Made by a program: the position numbers and the translations under genes
The notes under the pieces: model-generated
Seen by the model: the letters and a program-made list of their open reading frames with translations, nothing else
Told to the model about the DNA's origin: nothing
Database searches by the model: none
Part shown: positions 16,724 through 26,512 of the stretch, piece by piece
How positions within the stretch are numbered: the first letter of the stretch is position 1
How the letters are laid out: each line of letters starts with the position of its first letter
DNA from: Nitronereus sp964503895
GTDB lineage: Bacteria > Nitrospirota > Nitrospiria > Nitrospirales > UBA8639
Direction of reading: 5' to 3'
NCBI GenBank assembly: GCA_964503895.1
Contig: CAZDCF010000007.1
Coordinates: forward strand, 19,266 to 83,265
Length of the DNA stretch: 64,000 nt

Positions 16724-19393
16724 ATGCTCATGAGAAAATTTCCAATTTTCTTGATAATGGCTTGGCGCGAAACCCGAGGAAGCTGGCATCAGTTTGTGTT
16801 TTTTCTCGTCTGCGTTGCTATTGGAGTAGGATCGGTCGTTGGCATCGAGCTCTTCGCTACCAATATGGAAAGCATGATTCTCGGGAATGCCAGGGACTTA
16901 TTGGGTGGAGATTTGGAAGTTCGGCTTCGTCATCCACTGAGTGAATCCGGAAAAAACGCGTTGGCGTCTTTAAAAAATCGGAGCGTCGAAGTCACACATG
17001 TCAGGGAATTAGTGGGCATGGCAGCAGTTCAGGAAGATCAAGAACATTCGAATTCCCAAAAGATTCTCACTCCTCTATCCACCCAATTAGTAGAACTCAA
17101 AGTAGTCGAGCAGAACTATCCCCTCTATGGCCACGTTGGTATATCTCCCGAACGGCCCTTGCATTCAATGTTGTCTTCAGCTGATTCATGCCAAGAAAGT
17201 CCGTGCTTCGGCATCGTGGTGCAAGAATCTTTGCTCATTACTTTTGGCATAGGGATTGGTTCACATATAAAGATTGGGCAGGCATGGTTCGAGATTAAGG
17301 GAGTACTGCTTAAAGAACCAGACCGCGTGGCGAGTACCTTTAGTCTTGGCCCACGCGTGATGATTTCTCGTGAAGCTCTAGCCGCCACGGATTTAGTACA
17401 AGTTGGTAGCAGAATTCGACAACGATACTTACTTCGGGTACCAAAATCTCTTTCCCTAGAGCCACTTCGCGGTGAATTGCAGGGGAGATTGGTTAAAGAA
17501 GGCGCAAGGGTTTCAACGTTTCAAGATGCACAACCGAGGATCCGAAGATTTCTAGATCAGCTTACCGCTTATTTAGGATTGATTGGTCTAACCGCCTTGT
17601 TCGTTGGCGGAATTGGGATCGCCTGTACAATTCATGGGTTCATCAAGCGAAAGATTACAACGGTGGCTATTCTGAAAGCCTTGGGCGCTGACGCTGGACT
17701 CATCACTAGAGTATATGTTGGACAAAGTGCGCTGATGGGGTGCGTTGGAAGTTTCATTGGGGCAACCTTGGGAATCGGATTGCAGGTAGTTATACCATTC
17801 CTACTTGGAAGTCTTATTCCTGTTACGGTGACTAATACGGTGACCATCTTGCCATTCATCAAAGGTCTTATCTTGGGAGTAGCCACGACACTGCTGTTTA
17901 CCTTGTGGCCTCTTCTCACCATTCGAACCATTCCACCGGCTCTCGTATTTCGGCGAGAGATCGAACAAGGGATAATTCAGAATCATCAAGAATCATTTTG
18001 GGAAACATTGTGGGTAAGTTTCGTCACTTTTTGGAGAAACCGTCAGCAACTCATCACCGGCGCGATCATCAGTTTCGGACTTACATTACTTGCTATATGG
18101 CAAGCGCGGTCTATTTTCTTAGGTTTGGTATTTATTCTGACATTTGCCCTAGCATTGCTTATCCTTCAATTTGGGGCATGGCTCTTGCTCAGCGGATTGA
18201 GAAAGTTGCCACGCCCACAATCCTTTGTAATTCGACAGGCCTTAGGAAATGTGCAACGGCCAGGGAATTATACCACGGGCATGGCCGTTTCAATCGGTAT
18301 TGGTGTGATGGTCATCGTCACCATAGCATTAGTCAAAACGTCCTTGCTCGCTGCGATGGAAGATCAAATTCCCGAGGATGCCCCGACATTTTTCTTTATT
18401 GATATCCAACCCGATCAAAAAAGTCAGTTTGAGCAAATCATTCATACTCAAACACCAACCTCGACCTACCAACTGACTCCAGTGGTTCGAGCAAGAATAG
18501 ACGCTATTGATGGAAAAACCGTTAATCCAGAAGAACACAAAAAAAAACACAACGGCTGGTATTTCACTCGTGAATATGTGCTGACAGCATTGGGGGATCT
18601 TCCAAAAGACAACACAGTTGTGAAAGGACACTGGTGGCCAACCAAACAACAACATAGCAGCCATGCGTCAACTCATGAGTCTATCGGCATCTCCGTGGAG
18701 GATAAGGCAGCAAAAAATCTCGGCCTGGATTTGGGATCGACCGTGGAGTTTGATATTCAAGGCACTCCGTTGTCCACAGTCGTTCAAAGTACGCGCACGG
18801 TGGATTGGGGTAGTTTCTCAACAAACTTTTTCATGATTCTCGCACCGGAGTCTCTTCATGGTGCCCCTCTCACATATATCTCCGCAGCCAAAGTCAACAT
18901 AAAAGAGGAAACTCCTTTGCAACAAACCTTGGTTCGGGAACTGCCGAATGTCACGGCTATAAAAATAGGTGACGTATTGACCAACATAGCACGATTGTTA
19001 GAACAGTTGGCATGGGCAATTCAAGGCATAGCCATGTTGAGCATCGTCAGTGGGGCAGTGGTGATGGTCGCAGCCTTATCTTCGACACGATACCGCCGGT
19101 TATACGAATCTGCCATCCTCAAAGCTATTGGCGGTACGCGACAAATTATTGTGCAAACATTCGCCATAGAATTTGCAGTGGTTGGAAGTTTTGCCGGCTT
19201 AATCGGCGTCGGTCTTGCAAGCACACTTTCTTGGGTTATTCTACACTTTTTTCTGGAAATAACCTGGGACTTTCAGCCAACGATTCTAGCCTCTGGTCTC
19301 TTCGCTACAACCGCTTTAGCCGTAATTGTTGGCTTCCTCAGCACATTCCGAACCTTAGGACAGCTACCCTTTGCCGTCTTGAGGCAAGAATAA
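16724..19393 (+). CDS. ybbP: FtsX/MacB-type ABC transporter permease (YbbP-like)
   Basis: 889 residues with the duplicated FtsX layout: TM1 near residue 25, a periplasmic domain of about 230 residues, three TM segments at about 280-400, more TM segments at about 445-490, a second anchor near 520, a second large periplasmic domain, and three C-terminal TM segments (about 760-885). Two FtsX-type loops (KRKITTVAILKALGA and YRRLYESAILKAIGG) mark the two repeats and contact the ATPase. The length and arrangement match E. coli YbbP. It is paired with the ATPase gene upstream. Confidence 0.92.
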   Translation: MLMRKFPIFLIMAWRETRGSWHQFVFFLVCVAIGVGSVVGIELFATNMESMILGNARDLLGGDLEVRLRHPLSESGKNALASLKNRSVEVTHVRELVGMAAVQEDQEHSNSQKILTPLSTQLVELKVVEQNYPLYGHVGISPERPLHSMLSSADSCQESPCFGIVVQESLLITFGIGIGSHIKIGQAWFEIKGVLLKEPDRVASTFSLGPRVMISREALAATDLVQVGSRIRQRYLLRVPKSLSLEPLRGELQGRLVKEGARVSTFQDAQPRIRRFLDQLTAYLGLIGLTALFVGGIGIACTIHGFIKRKITTVAILKALGADAGLITRVYVGQSALMGCVGSFIGATLGIGLQVVIPFLLGSLIPVTVTNTVTILPFIKGLILGVATTLLFTLWPLLTIRTIPPALVFRREIEQGIIQNHQESFWETLWVSFVTFWRNRQQLITGAIISFGLTLLAIWQARSIFLGLVFILTFALALLILQFGAWLLLSGLRKLPRPQSFVIRQALGNVQRPGNYTTGMAVSIGIGVMVIVTIALVKTSLLAAMEDQIPEDAPTFFFIDIQPDQKSQFEQIIHTQTPTSTYQLTPVVRARIDAIDGKTVNPEEHKKKHNGWYFTREYVLTALGDLPKDNTVVKGHWWPTKQQHSSHASTHESIGISVEDKAAKNLGLDLGSTVEFDIQGTPLSTVVQSTRTVDWGSFSTNFFMILAPESLHGAPLTYISAAKVNIKEETPLQQTLVRELPNVTAIKIGDVLTNIARLLEQLAWAIQGIAMLSIVSGAVVMVAALSSTRYRRLYESAILKAIGGTRQIIVQTFAIEFAVVGSFAGLIGVGLASTLSWVILHFFLEITWDFQPTILASGLFATTALAVIVGFLSTFRTLGQLPFAVLRQE

Positions 19394-19435
19394 CTTACGA
19401 CTTATCTCGCATCGAATCCTTAAGGATTTCTGGTT

Positions 19436-19903
19436 TTACATTGTTGCTAGATAGGATGCCACCAACAGAACAGCGAAGGTCATAAAGATAGTGGCTTTTT
19501 GCAAATTATCCGCTCGTGAGGAGAACGGTAGGGAGGAAGGCTTTGCAATATTCTTGGATGGAGGGGCATGCGGATCGATGATGAAGTCGTGAATCAAAAT
19601 AAGCCCAAAGACAATGGCAAAAAGAAGAAGTTTGACCATCAAGACTACACCCCAATTAGTTTCGATTCTCGCCGAACCACTTTCGTTGAGCATTTGATAA
19701 GCTCCTGTCAAGATCAACGTGATTAAACAAACCCACGCGATCGTCCGAAATCGCCGACCTGCCAAGCGAATGACTTCCTTGGTCTTCTGATCCGAAGACT
19801 CCCATTGTGCTATTGGATTCAGAACAATCTGCGCAAAAACCAACCCTCCTACAAGAGTCACCGCAGCAATCAAATGAATCCAAGTGATAAGATAATCAGG
19901 CAT
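19436..19903 (-). CDS. CopD-family-like integral membrane protein
   Basis: 155 residues with four hydrophobic segments (residues 5-30, 50-70, 85-105 and 135-153). It has the CopD-like signature WIHLIAAVTLVGGLVFAQIVL with an early His, and a second His in LILIHDF. Proteins of this group are called copper-resistance D or DUF4149-like and some bind heme or copper. There is no copper operon nearby, so the role is unknown. It is convergent with the permease gene and 36 bp downstream of prfC in the same direction. Confidence 0.75.
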   Translation of the reverse strand: MPDYLITWIHLIAAVTLVGGLVFAQIVLNPIAQWESSDQKTKEVIRLAGRRFRTIAWVCLITLILTGAYQMLNESGSARIETNWGVVLMVKLLLFAIVFGLILIHDFIIDPHAPPSKNIAKPSSLPFSSRADNLQKATIFMTFAVLLVASYLATM

Positions 19904-19939
19904 AAAGGCATTTTCGATGGGAACGTGTTGCGAGAAAGA

Positions 19940-21547
19940 CTACCCCATTTCTAAAAGGTCATGATCAGGATTGCGTTCTTTGGCAAAGTTTTTAGACCAA
20001 GGCGACCGAAAGAGAACAACTGGCCGATCTATCTGATCTTTGACCACCATTGCATCTGACGGAGCACGGAAAGTATTAACATCCCCGACTAACCAGGAAC
20101 TGCATTCGAACGTTAATGGTTCCAGTCTTGTTTCCACACGGTACTCATTTCGAAGCCGGAATTGAAGCACATCGAATTGCAGGCGACCCACTGCGGCAAC
20201 AAAAAATTCTAATTCATCCAAGCTCCTCATGATTTGGACCGTACCTTCGGCTGCCATCTGAACCATACCTTTATCGAAAGCCTTCCGTTTGCCCACGTCC
20301 GTTGGATTAATACGAGCAAACACCTCTGCCTGAAATTGTGGAAGAGGTTTATAATCAAAGCTATTTTTGAGTGAGATGGTGTCGCCGATAGCAAATTGGC
20401 CAGGATTAATGATCCCAATAATATCGCCAGGGTATGCCATGTCCACGATATTGCGTTCCTTTGCCACCAAGCTGTGAGGTCGAGAAAGTCGCACATCGCT
20501 ACCGAGGCGATGATGTTTGACAACCATGTCCCGCTCAAATCGTCCCGAACACACACGAAGAAAGGCGGTACTGTCTCGATGCCGTGGATTCATATTGGCT
20601 TGAAGTTTAAACACATACGCACTAAAGGGAGTCTCGACTGGATCAACAATAATTTCTTTACCATCAGGTCGATCCGCAGCCCGTGGTGTGGCTGGAGGCG
20701 CCATATCCACGAACGCGTCAAAAAAGTTTTCGATGCCAAAGTTGGTCAGGGCAGAGGCAAAAAAGACTGGCGTGACTTCCCCGCGGAGAAATTTGTCTTG
20801 AAAAAACTGGTTGCCAGCAATTTCCAAAAGTTCCAAATCATGGCGGACTTGGGCCAAAAGGTCTTCTTCGAGAAGCGATTCGGCCTCCGGACTGTCTAAA
20901 AATATCTCTGTTCTACTTGCTTTAGCTGATCCACCTGTCGCCATTTTTTTAAAAAGAGATACTTGCTTGCTAACGCGATCGACTACACCAACAAACTGTT
21001 GCCCAGACCCAACAGGCCAGTTTACCGCACTTGCATGAATTCCTAATACGTCTTCTACTTCGGCCATGAGATCGAGTGGAGGGCGTCCCGGAAGGTCCAT
21101 TTTATTGATGAGAGTGAGCACAGGAATTTGTTTTAACCGACAAACTTCGAATAATTTCCGCGTCTGCGATTCCACACCTTTGGCTGCATCGATAACCATG
21201 ATTGCACTATCCGCAGCAGTCAATGTTCTATATGTATCCTCACAAAAATCCTGATGACCTGGAGTATCAAGAACATTAATGACCGCATCCTTGTATCCGA
21301 ATTGCATAGCCGAGGCAGTGATGGAGATACCTCGTTCTTGCTCCATACCCATCCAATCGGACGTCACGGTCATAGCGCTTTTCCTGTTACCCACCATTCC
21401 AGCAGTTCGAACCATACCAGAATATAGCAACAACTTTTCAGTAACAGTTGTCTTCCCAGCATCCGGATGACTAATAATGGCAAAGGTTCGACGTTTTTTC
21501 GCCTGAGCACGAACGTCATTTTGTATTTGTGTATCGTAAGTTACCAT
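19940..21547 (-). CDS. prfC: Peptide chain release factor 3
   Basis: Translational GTPase that removes RF1/RF2 after peptide release. With ATG 21547 the protein has 535 residues: P-loop SHPDAGKTT (26-34), the DTPGHQDF G3 motif, NKMD G4 motif, domain II beta barrel and a RF3-specific C-terminal domain with FFVAAVGRLQFDVLQFRL. The frame is open 14 codons further to a TTG at 21589, but ATG 21547 gives the usual short N-terminus ahead of RRTFAIISHPDAGKTT. No ribosome site is evident at either. Confidence 0.96.
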   Translation of the reverse strand: MVTYDTQIQNDVRAQAKKRRTFAIISHPDAGKTTVTEKLLLYSGMVRTAGMVGNRKSAMTVTSDWMGMEQERGISITASAMQFGYKDAVINVLDTPGHQDFCEDTYRTLTAADSAIMVIDAAKGVESQTRKLFEVCRLKQIPVLTLINKMDLPGRPPLDLMAEVEDVLGIHASAVNWPVGSGQQFVGVVDRVSKQVSLFKKMATGGSAKASRTEIFLDSPEAESLLEEDLLAQVRHDLELLEIAGNQFFQDKFLRGEVTPVFFASALTNFGIENFFDAFVDMAPPATPRAADRPDGKEIIVDPVETPFSAYVFKLQANMNPRHRDSTAFLRVCSGRFERDMVVKHHRLGSDVRLSRPHSLVAKERNIVDMAYPGDIIGIINPGQFAIGDTISLKNSFDYKPLPQFQAEVFARINPTDVGKRKAFDKGMVQMAAEGTVQIMRSLDELEFFVAAVGRLQFDVLQFRLRNEYRVETRLEPLTFECSSWLVGDVNTFRAPSDAMVVKDQIDRPVVLFRSPWSKNFAKERNPDHDLLEMG

Positions 21548-21875
21548 GTTTGGTTTGAGCCTAAGGAAAAATTCAACCTGGATTACCAAACATCAGTAAC
21601 AACAGTTGAGTTTTGATAAAACCAATGGCTTTAGAGAATGTATAGTTTACGTTAAACGACTTATCTCGTTATGGCTAGAGCCTTCTTAATGAAAAGGTAT
21701 CTCTAGCAGAAGAGTTTCAGGTTGGTCAAAAAGGCCATACAGGAAGGCCGCAGTAATTTGATACGCGGAACAGATATCAGCGCGCGAGCGCAAACGATAC
21801 GAAGGACATTAAGTCTATGAACTTGACGGCCAACTAAGAGCCGTGAACACAGATGGGAACCTTTTTGGCAGCCTT

Positions 21876-23255
21876 TTAAAGAGTTTCAAGTTGACCCTGG
21901 GCTCGAGCCAGATCGACCCGTGAAGCATTAAAATTGAACAAGGCTTCAATTAAATTATCACGGGCTTGGGCAACAGCAGTTTGTGCGTCCGTTACTTCGA
22001 TATTGGTGGCAACACCCACTGAGAACCGTTGCCTAGCAAAGTTCAATTCCTTGAGTGATAAGCGAAGCCCTTTTTGAGCCACAGCAACCTGCTTCTGGGT
22101 AGATCCCAAAGTAAGGAGGGCATCTCGAACCTCCAAGGCCACCTGATATTTAATATTTCTAGTGCGAATGTTTTCTTGTCTAACTAAACTTCGGCTTTCC
22201 GAAATTCGACCCTCACGCTGTCCCCCATCAAAAATCGGAATAGAAAATAGCAGTTGAACGTTGTCTGTAGTCAAAGCATCTGGAATTTGACTCCCGATCA
22301 TACCCACATTCCCACTACCACTTAAAGAAGGTACACGTTCCATCGTCACAGAACTCAACGAAAGCTCCGCTAATCGTTCGCGCTTCTCTTGCGCTTTGAG
22401 TTCAACACGGTTTTCTGTTGCAATCTGTAGCGCTTCTTCAATGGTTTGTTCTGGAATTTTCTGTATTTTTAATTCGTCTGTTAGTACTAGGTTGACATTA
22501 AAAGACAACCCGATCGCACGAATTAGATTGAGTTTGGCACGATCATCTTCATTGCGTGCAACCAAAAGGCGTTGCTTTTCGCTTTCCAGCTGAACCTTGG
22601 CCCGAGTCACATCCAAGCTGGTAGCCACCCCCGCGTATTTCCGTGCAACTGCCAATCTGAGGAGTTCATTATTGAGTTTGACGTCTGCTAACCGCGCCTC
22701 GACGGCAGCCTGAGCGCGTAAGGTTTCCAAATAGGCCAAGCCAACGATGGCCATGGTATCCATCTTGTTGGTTTTTGAATCTAAGCTGGATACTTCGATG
22801 TTGGTTCGCGCCGCCCGCCATTTTTGGATGAGACTGAGACTGAAGATATTCTGAGTAAGAGACACACGAGTTTCATAAAAGTCCCTTGGGCTTGAGACTC
22901 CCGCGCCACCTGCGAAGGAACCTAGAAAAAATCGGCGCCTGGCTGCACTGGCTGTGGCAGAAACATTGGGAAGCATTGCACCAAGTTGAGTAAAGGCTTG
23001 GTCCTCTGCCTGAGTAATACGTTCCTTAAGTAATTGCACATTCGGATTTTCATCTACTGCCGCTTTCATCGCGTCGCGCAAACTTAATCGCAGCTCAGGA
23101 TTTTTTGTATTAGATGCTGTTTCACCTTCTGCCGAAGCAGAGCCAGAAACTCCTAGCAATAAAATGCCATAACAAAGATAAATGGATGGCAGAATGATGC
23201 ATCTGGCCCGAAATGGCTTACCCACCTGACGTAATATTATCCAAGACACAATCAA
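21876..23255 (-). CDS. TolC-family outer membrane efflux protein
   Basis: 459 residues: signal peptide ending SASAEG (around residue 43), then two OEP repeats of long helices with family phrases ENPNVQLLKERI, NIFSLSLIQKWRAARTN, GVATSLDVTRAKVQLE, IPIFDGGQREGRI and GVATNIEVTDAQTAVAQARDN. It forms the outer-membrane channel of the RND pump encoded just upstream. The TTG start at 23255 overlaps the RND stop codon (TTGA), so translation is coupled; GTG 23249 is an alternative. Last gene of the tetR-adaptor-RND-TolC operon. Confidence 0.93.
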   Translation of the reverse strand: MIVSWIILRQVGKPFRARCIILPSIYLCYGILLLGVSGSASAEGETASNTKNPELRLSLRDAMKAAVDENPNVQLLKERITQAEDQAFTQLGAMLPNVSATASAARRRFFLGSFAGGAGVSSPRDFYETRVSLTQNIFSLSLIQKWRAARTNIEVSSLDSKTNKMDTMAIVGLAYLETLRAQAAVEARLADVKLNNELLRLAVARKYAGVATSLDVTRAKVQLESEKQRLLVARNEDDRAKLNLIRAIGLSFNVNLVLTDELKIQKIPEQTIEEALQIATENRVELKAQEKRERLAELSLSSVTMERVPSLSGSGNVGMIGSQIPDALTTDNVQLLFSIPIFDGGQREGRISESRSLVRQENIRTRNIKYQVALEVRDALLTLGSTQKQVAVAQKGLRLSLKELNFARQRFSVGVATNIEVTDAQTAVAQARDNLIEALFNFNASRVDLARAQGQLETL

Positions 23256-26200
23256 GTTTCTTGCGCTCCACCTGGAACAACATCATTTTGAGGTTTTATT
23301 CCCTGATGTTTGAGTTTCCAGTCCATCACTAGACTAAATAAAGCTGGGACCACTAGAAGTGTAAACACTGTAGACATGATAAGGCCCCCCAGCACAACAC
23401 TTCCAATCCCACGGTAGAGTTCCGAACCTGCACCAGAGGATAATACCAATGGCAGAAGCCCAAATGTGGTAGTTAACATGCTCATCATGATCGGGCGAAC
23501 TCTCGATCGAACCGACTCTGTTATCGCTTGCCGTACAGACATGCCAGCAACAATTCCCATTTCTCCGGTTTTCGAAAGGCCTCGTCTATTAGGATCCATG
23601 AAATTCAACGCCTGATGAACCACGAGAATAGCATTGTTCACAACCACGCCAATTAAAATAATAAAGCCGAGCATCGTCAAGACGTCGAGCGGTTGGTATG
23701 TAACAAACATATTCACCAGCGCTAACCCGAAAATCCCGCCTGCAGCAGCTAAGGGCACACTGAAAATTATGACAAAGGGATACAGAAAACTTTCGAATAG
23801 TGCGGCCATCAATAAATAGGTGATTAAGACAGCCAAAAGAAAATTATATTTTAATGCATGATAGGTTTTGGTCAGATCGTCGGCTGTACCGGACAAGCGA
23901 ATGTGATATAAGCGGCCAAGTGCTCCGCTTTCCTTAAGAGGCAGAAGGACTTGCTTTTTGATGGTTTCCATAGCGGTTTCTAATGGCATTTGTCCAGGAG
24001 GAATGACTTGAATGGTGATGCCCCGTTCCCGTTCCAAATGATTAATTTGTTCAGGCCCAGCTACTAGTTGCACGTCCGCAATATCACCAACGGTTGTCAG
24101 TCTCCCACCTCGAGTATAAATCGGTAGATTCGCCAGCTCTTGTGTTCGATCCGCATATCGATCCACGCCACGAATGGTTAGATCAATTTCATCTCCTTCA
24201 AACTGGTAGTCGCTCGCCCTGACTCCATCTACCAATGCATCCACCGTAAATCCCAATTCCTGATTTGTCATTTGCACATCGGCGGCACGATCACGCTTGA
24301 GACTAACTCGGATTTCCGGGCTTCCCAAATCCAGGCTGGGCTTGGGTCGAATTTGAGCCTGAGGCAACACTTCCCGAACCTTGCCGAATATTTTGGCACC
24401 TAACGCCACTAAGGAATTAAGTTCAGGCCCAGTGATTTCAATATCGATATTGCGTCCTTCGCCAAGGCCGCGTTGGAACAAACTTCTTTGCGTGACAATC
24501 GGAATGACTCCGGGAATATCCGCCAGCGCGCGTCGAAACACAGGGATCAACTCTTGAATCTTTGATTCATCATTCGTCCGCCCACCCATAAAAATAGACC
24601 GGCCACGAGCCACATAGAAAAAGTTCAAAATGCTTGGCCCATCCAAGGCAGCTTCTTGCAGGCTACCAGGTTCCGCATCCCAATGAGGGGCAAGAACACT
24701 TTCGATGATTTCTCCCATTCGAATGAATTCCTCGATGTTGTAGCCGGGGGGAGGCAGCACGATACCTATAATCAGATTGCGATTTCCTCCTGGAAGGTAT
24801 TCAGCTTTAGGCAGCAGAAGCCAGGTCGACCCGATGGCCAATGTGGTGAGTCCTAGGACAATCGCGATTCGCCACCGCACACTCCCAACCATCCAATGGA
24901 TGAAGTTTACGAGACGGTCGGCATTCACCCCCGCCCACTCGTCTATACGATGTCCAGCATCTGTCAATTCATGAACTAAAATTTTGAAGCGTGAATTAGG
25001 AATCTCGGAGCCCCGTTCCTGTCTTCGAGTTTTCAAGATACGAGCAGACAGACAAGGAATCACCGTAATAGCCACAATGAGACTCAACCCCACTCCAGCA
25101 CTAATGGCAATGGCAATATCCCTGAACAATTGCCCGGCTTGCTCCTCAATAAACACGATCGGCACAAATACCGCGATAGTAGTTAAGGTACTTGCAAGGA
25201 CCGCACCCCAAACTTCAACCGTTCCATCGTATGCTGCTTGAAAAAGTGGTTTGCCAGCTTCGCGATGACGGTAAATGTTTTCCAAGACGACGATGGAATT
25301 GTCTACTAACATCCCTGCCGCAAAGGTCATTCCCGCGAGACTGATAACATTTACGTTTCGACCTAACAGCGACAGGGCAATGAATGTGCCCATAATGCTG
25401 ATAGGAATTGCAAGCCCAATTACTAGAGTCGTGCTGCCAGTCCGCAAAAATAGAAATAGCACAGCAATGGCCAGAATGCTGCCGATGATGAGATTTTGTT
25501 GAACCAAGGTCAGAGAACTATAGACATAATCCGTTTCATCGTAGACTTGGAATAGTTTAAACCCTTGCGCCTTAAGCAAATCTTGATTGAGGTCCGCTAC
25601 CGTTTCCTTAAGTTTGGCCATAGTACCCAAAATGTTCACGCCAGTTTCCCGAATAGCGTTGACCGCGATAGAGTTCCGACCCATCTCCCGAACTACATGG
25701 GTGGGATCCTGATAGGCTATACTGACAGTGGCCACATCTCGGACGTAGACCGGCACACCATTGCGCCGGGCAATAATGACATTCCCAACATCCTCAGGAC
25801 TTGTATATTCTCCAACCGTTCGAACCACATACGAGCGTTTACCTTCGTCGAAATCCCCAGCGCTAAAATCCCGATTCTCTTGATCAAGGGCTTGGGCCAG
25901 TTCGCGGACAGTCAAAGAACGCGTCGCTAGTTTGCTAGGATCGACCAAAACGCGAAGTTCTCGCTCCCTGCCTCCATAGACATTGGAAGCAGCCACACCT
26001 GGAATCCGTTCAAAGCGAGCCTTGATCACATCTTCAGCAAAATCTCGCATAGTCTCGATATTAACGGGATTGTTTCCCAACGGTTCGAAGATAAACCATG
26101 CCATAGCACTACCACGGATATCCCCACTGCTAATGACAGGTTCATTGACTTCCTCAGGATATTCCTTAACTTGATTTAATCGATTCGAAACTCGGAGGAG

Positions 26201-26512
26201 AGCAGTGTCGGTATTAGTCCCAGTCGGAAAACGCAGCACAATTTTGGCGGAATCATAGGAACTCTGGCCGACCATTCTTTCAAGTTCTTCGACACCTTTG
26301 AGTTGTTCTTCCTGTTCATCAACGATTTCCCGTTCGACTTCATGGGGGCTAGCACCCGGCCATCGCGTTTCAACCGTAATCTCGGGTTTGGAAACATCTG
26401 GGGTTAGCTGAACTGGAAGTTTGGTAAGTGAAACCACTCCGAACAATACTATAAAGATCACCACAACGGTGGTAGTCACTGGATAACGGATAGCAAATTG
26501 AATGAAGTTCAT
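23252..26512 (-). CDS. RND-family efflux transporter, inner-membrane pump
   Basis: 1086 residues, AcrB/MdtB-like proton-driven exporter. It starts MNFIQFAIRYPVTTTVVV (TM1), has the GASPHEVEREIVDEQEEQLKGVE porter motif, a TM4 with GMTFAAGMLVDNSIVVLENIYRH, and the second half FLLAVLITYLLMAALFESFLYP and VVNNAILVVHQALN. TM4 carries the single Asp of MLVDNS rather than the DD pair of AcrB, so it resembles the broader HAE1/MMPL-like group and substrate is uncertain. ATG 26512 overlaps the adaptor stop by 4 bp. Confidence 0.94.
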   Translation of the reverse strand: MNFIQFAIRYPVTTTVVVIFIVLFGVVSLTKLPVQLTPDVSKPEITVETRWPGASPHEVEREIVDEQEEQLKGVEELERMVGQSSYDSAKIVLRFPTGTNTDTALLRVSNRLNQVKEYPEEVNEPVISSGDIRGSAMAWFIFEPLGNNPVNIETMRDFAEDVIKARFERIPGVAASNVYGGRERELRVLVDPSKLATRSLTVRELAQALDQENRDFSAGDFDEGKRSYVVRTVGEYTSPEDVGNVIIARRNGVPVYVRDVATVSIAYQDPTHVVREMGRNSIAVNAIRETGVNILGTMAKLKETVADLNQDLLKAQGFKLFQVYDETDYVYSSLTLVQQNLIIGSILAIAVLFLFLRTGSTTLVIGLAIPISIMGTFIALSLLGRNVNVISLAGMTFAAGMLVDNSIVVLENIYRHREAGKPLFQAAYDGTVEVWGAVLASTLTTIAVFVPIVFIEEQAGQLFRDIAIAISAGVGLSLIVAITVIPCLSARILKTRRQERGSEIPNSRFKILVHELTDAGHRIDEWAGVNADRLVNFIHWMVGSVRWRIAIVLGLTTLAIGSTWLLLPKAEYLPGGNRNLIIGIVLPPPGYNIEEFIRMGEIIESVLAPHWDAEPGSLQEAALDGPSILNFFYVARGRSIFMGGRTNDESKIQELIPVFRRALADIPGVIPIVTQRSLFQRGLGEGRNIDIEITGPELNSLVALGAKIFGKVREVLPQAQIRPKPSLDLGSPEIRVSLKRDRAADVQMTNQELGFTVDALVDGVRASDYQFEGDEIDLTIRGVDRYADRTQELANLPIYTRGGRLTTVGDIADVQLVAGPEQINHLERERGITIQVIPPGQMPLETAMETIKKQVLLPLKESGALGRLYHIRLSGTADDLTKTYHALKYNFLLAVLITYLLMAALFESFLYPFVIIFSVPLAAAGGIFGLALVNMFVTYQPLDVLTMLGFIILIGVVVNNAILVVHQALNFMDPNRRGLSKTGEMGIVAGMSVRQAITESVRSRVRPIMMSMLTTTFGLLPLVLSSGAGSELYRGIGSVVLGGLIMSTVFTLLVVPALFSLVMDWKLKHQGIKPQNDVVPGGAQET

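Noticed and set aside
19415..19428. AATCC-TTAA-GGATT hairpin after the YbbP-like gene
   Set aside because: Stem of only five base pairs and no T run; too weak to call a terminator.
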